The notes under the pieces are model-generated. The model was not told where the DNA came from and did not search any database. It saw only the letters and a list, made by a program, of their open reading frames with translations. Below, in pieces: positions 63,322 through 64,000 of a DNA stretch of 64,000 nucleotides (its first letter is position 1; every line of letters starts with the position of its first letter). This DNA comes from Sycobia sp. Sy_11 (taxonomy: Eukaryota; Arthropoda; Insecta; Hymenoptera; Epichrysomallidae): NCBI GenBank assembly GCA_018907035.1, contig JACCIC010000019.1:31001-95000 (forward strand), read 5' to 3'. The position numbers and the translations under genes were made by a program.

Positions 63322-63468
63322 GGAACTCTTTCGCAACTCTTTGAGAACTCTTTTAGACTCGTCGAAAATGCCGAAGGCTGCCTCATCGAAACACAACAAA
63401 AGCGCGGAGTTCGTTTGTTGAGTTCGACAAGAGTCGGTCGAATTCACAAAGAGTTGCGAAAGAGTTCC
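63322..63468. repeat. Inverted repeat / long hairpin with perfect 22-base arms
   Basis: GGAACTCTTTCGCAACTCTT(TG) at 63322-63343 is the exact reverse complement of 63447-63468. The bases just inside the arms continue to pair imperfectly: GAACTC near 63345 with GAGTTC near 63420, and GACTC..GTCGAA near 63356 with TTCGACAAGAGTC near 63424. Each arm contains two AACTCTTT units. It could be a small MITE, a hairpin RNA or a recent inverted duplication. Confidence 0.7.
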
Positions 63469-64000
63469 TCGATGCTCGAGACAATTCGTAAAAAAAAGTT
63501 TGATCGAGCTCCTCTGTATATATAGAAGCTTAGATGTATGCACATATGTATATGTGTATATATATATATATATAGTTTGCCAAAAGAAACCCAATGGATT
63601 TAGTGCGTTATAATAGTACATGCAGCTTGGCGCGCACGTCGGTTTTGCGACGAATCCATTCCGATTCTTCCAAAACTCGTTCGAACTCTGGAATACTAGA
63701 ATACTAGAACTTGATTCGTGCAAGTGATTCCTCGTGTATGTTTTCGCATGCGCGCGTACATACGTTTGATGCATAGAGCGCGGCGCATAATGAGACTTAC
63801 GCGTATGGATAATGTACATAGTGCGAGCAATGGCGGTGGATCGTTATTTGTGTTTTTAATCGAGAGAACATAGTAAGCTTAGACTGAGAAATTAATAGAC
63901 GGCGAAATAGGACAATACGCCTGATTATTCTTTTTATAAGAATTCCCCGTAGTTCTTGCGGTAAAGATAGGTTTTTTTTTTTGTTGCTAACCCCCCCTTC

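Overview
The window reads as nuclear DNA of an insect, most likely a hymenopteran such as an ant or bee. This is inferred from spliced genes with GT-AG introns, very AT-rich non-coding DNA full of long (TA)n microsatellites, and protein sequences of insect type. A KNL2/M18BP1-type centromere protein argues against flies, which lack that family. There is no operon, CRISPR or plasmid feature, and no rRNA gene or convincing tRNA gene was seen.

Layout. 1-7030: AT-rich intergenic DNA with a decayed transposase-like stretch and some exon-like repeats. 7031-26610 (+): a DHHC palmitoyltransferase of the ZDHHC2/15/20 type in nine exons. Exons 1-7 lie within 4 kb and the tail exons are spread over 16 kb. 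Long introns carry a mutually exclusive-looking alternative exon, two non-autonomous DNA transposons and many microsatellites. 26611-35202: 3'UTR-like GC-rich DNA, then an AT-rich desert. 35203-40438 (+): a 14-exon gene for a KNL2/Mis18BP1 homologue. It has a SANTA domain, a second SANTA-like domain and a CENP-C-like motif. 41317-49979 (-): SPT6, complete in 16 exons, tail to tail with KNL2, with one apparent +1 frameshift in the exon that runs into the S1 domain. 49980-57938: intergenic desert. 57939-61209 (-): two consecutive exons of a Ski/Sno-type transcriptional co-regulator (probably snoo), rich in homopolymeric amino-acid runs. Its N-terminal exons would lie beyond the right edge. 61210-64000: the next upstream intron, with a 112-base (CA)n array and a long hairpin.

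The genes do not form one pathway: palmitoylation at Golgi or plasma membrane, CENP-A deposition, transcription elongation through chromatin, and Smad co-repression. The most notable observation is the KNL2 protein with two SANTA-type modules in an insect. Next are the paired alternative tail exons of the ZDHHC gene and the SPT6 frameshift, whose context (AAC TGA G) resembles +1 recoding sites but is more likely a sequence error. All exon structures were derived by eye from splice sites, reading-frame phase and remembered family features. No alignment was run.
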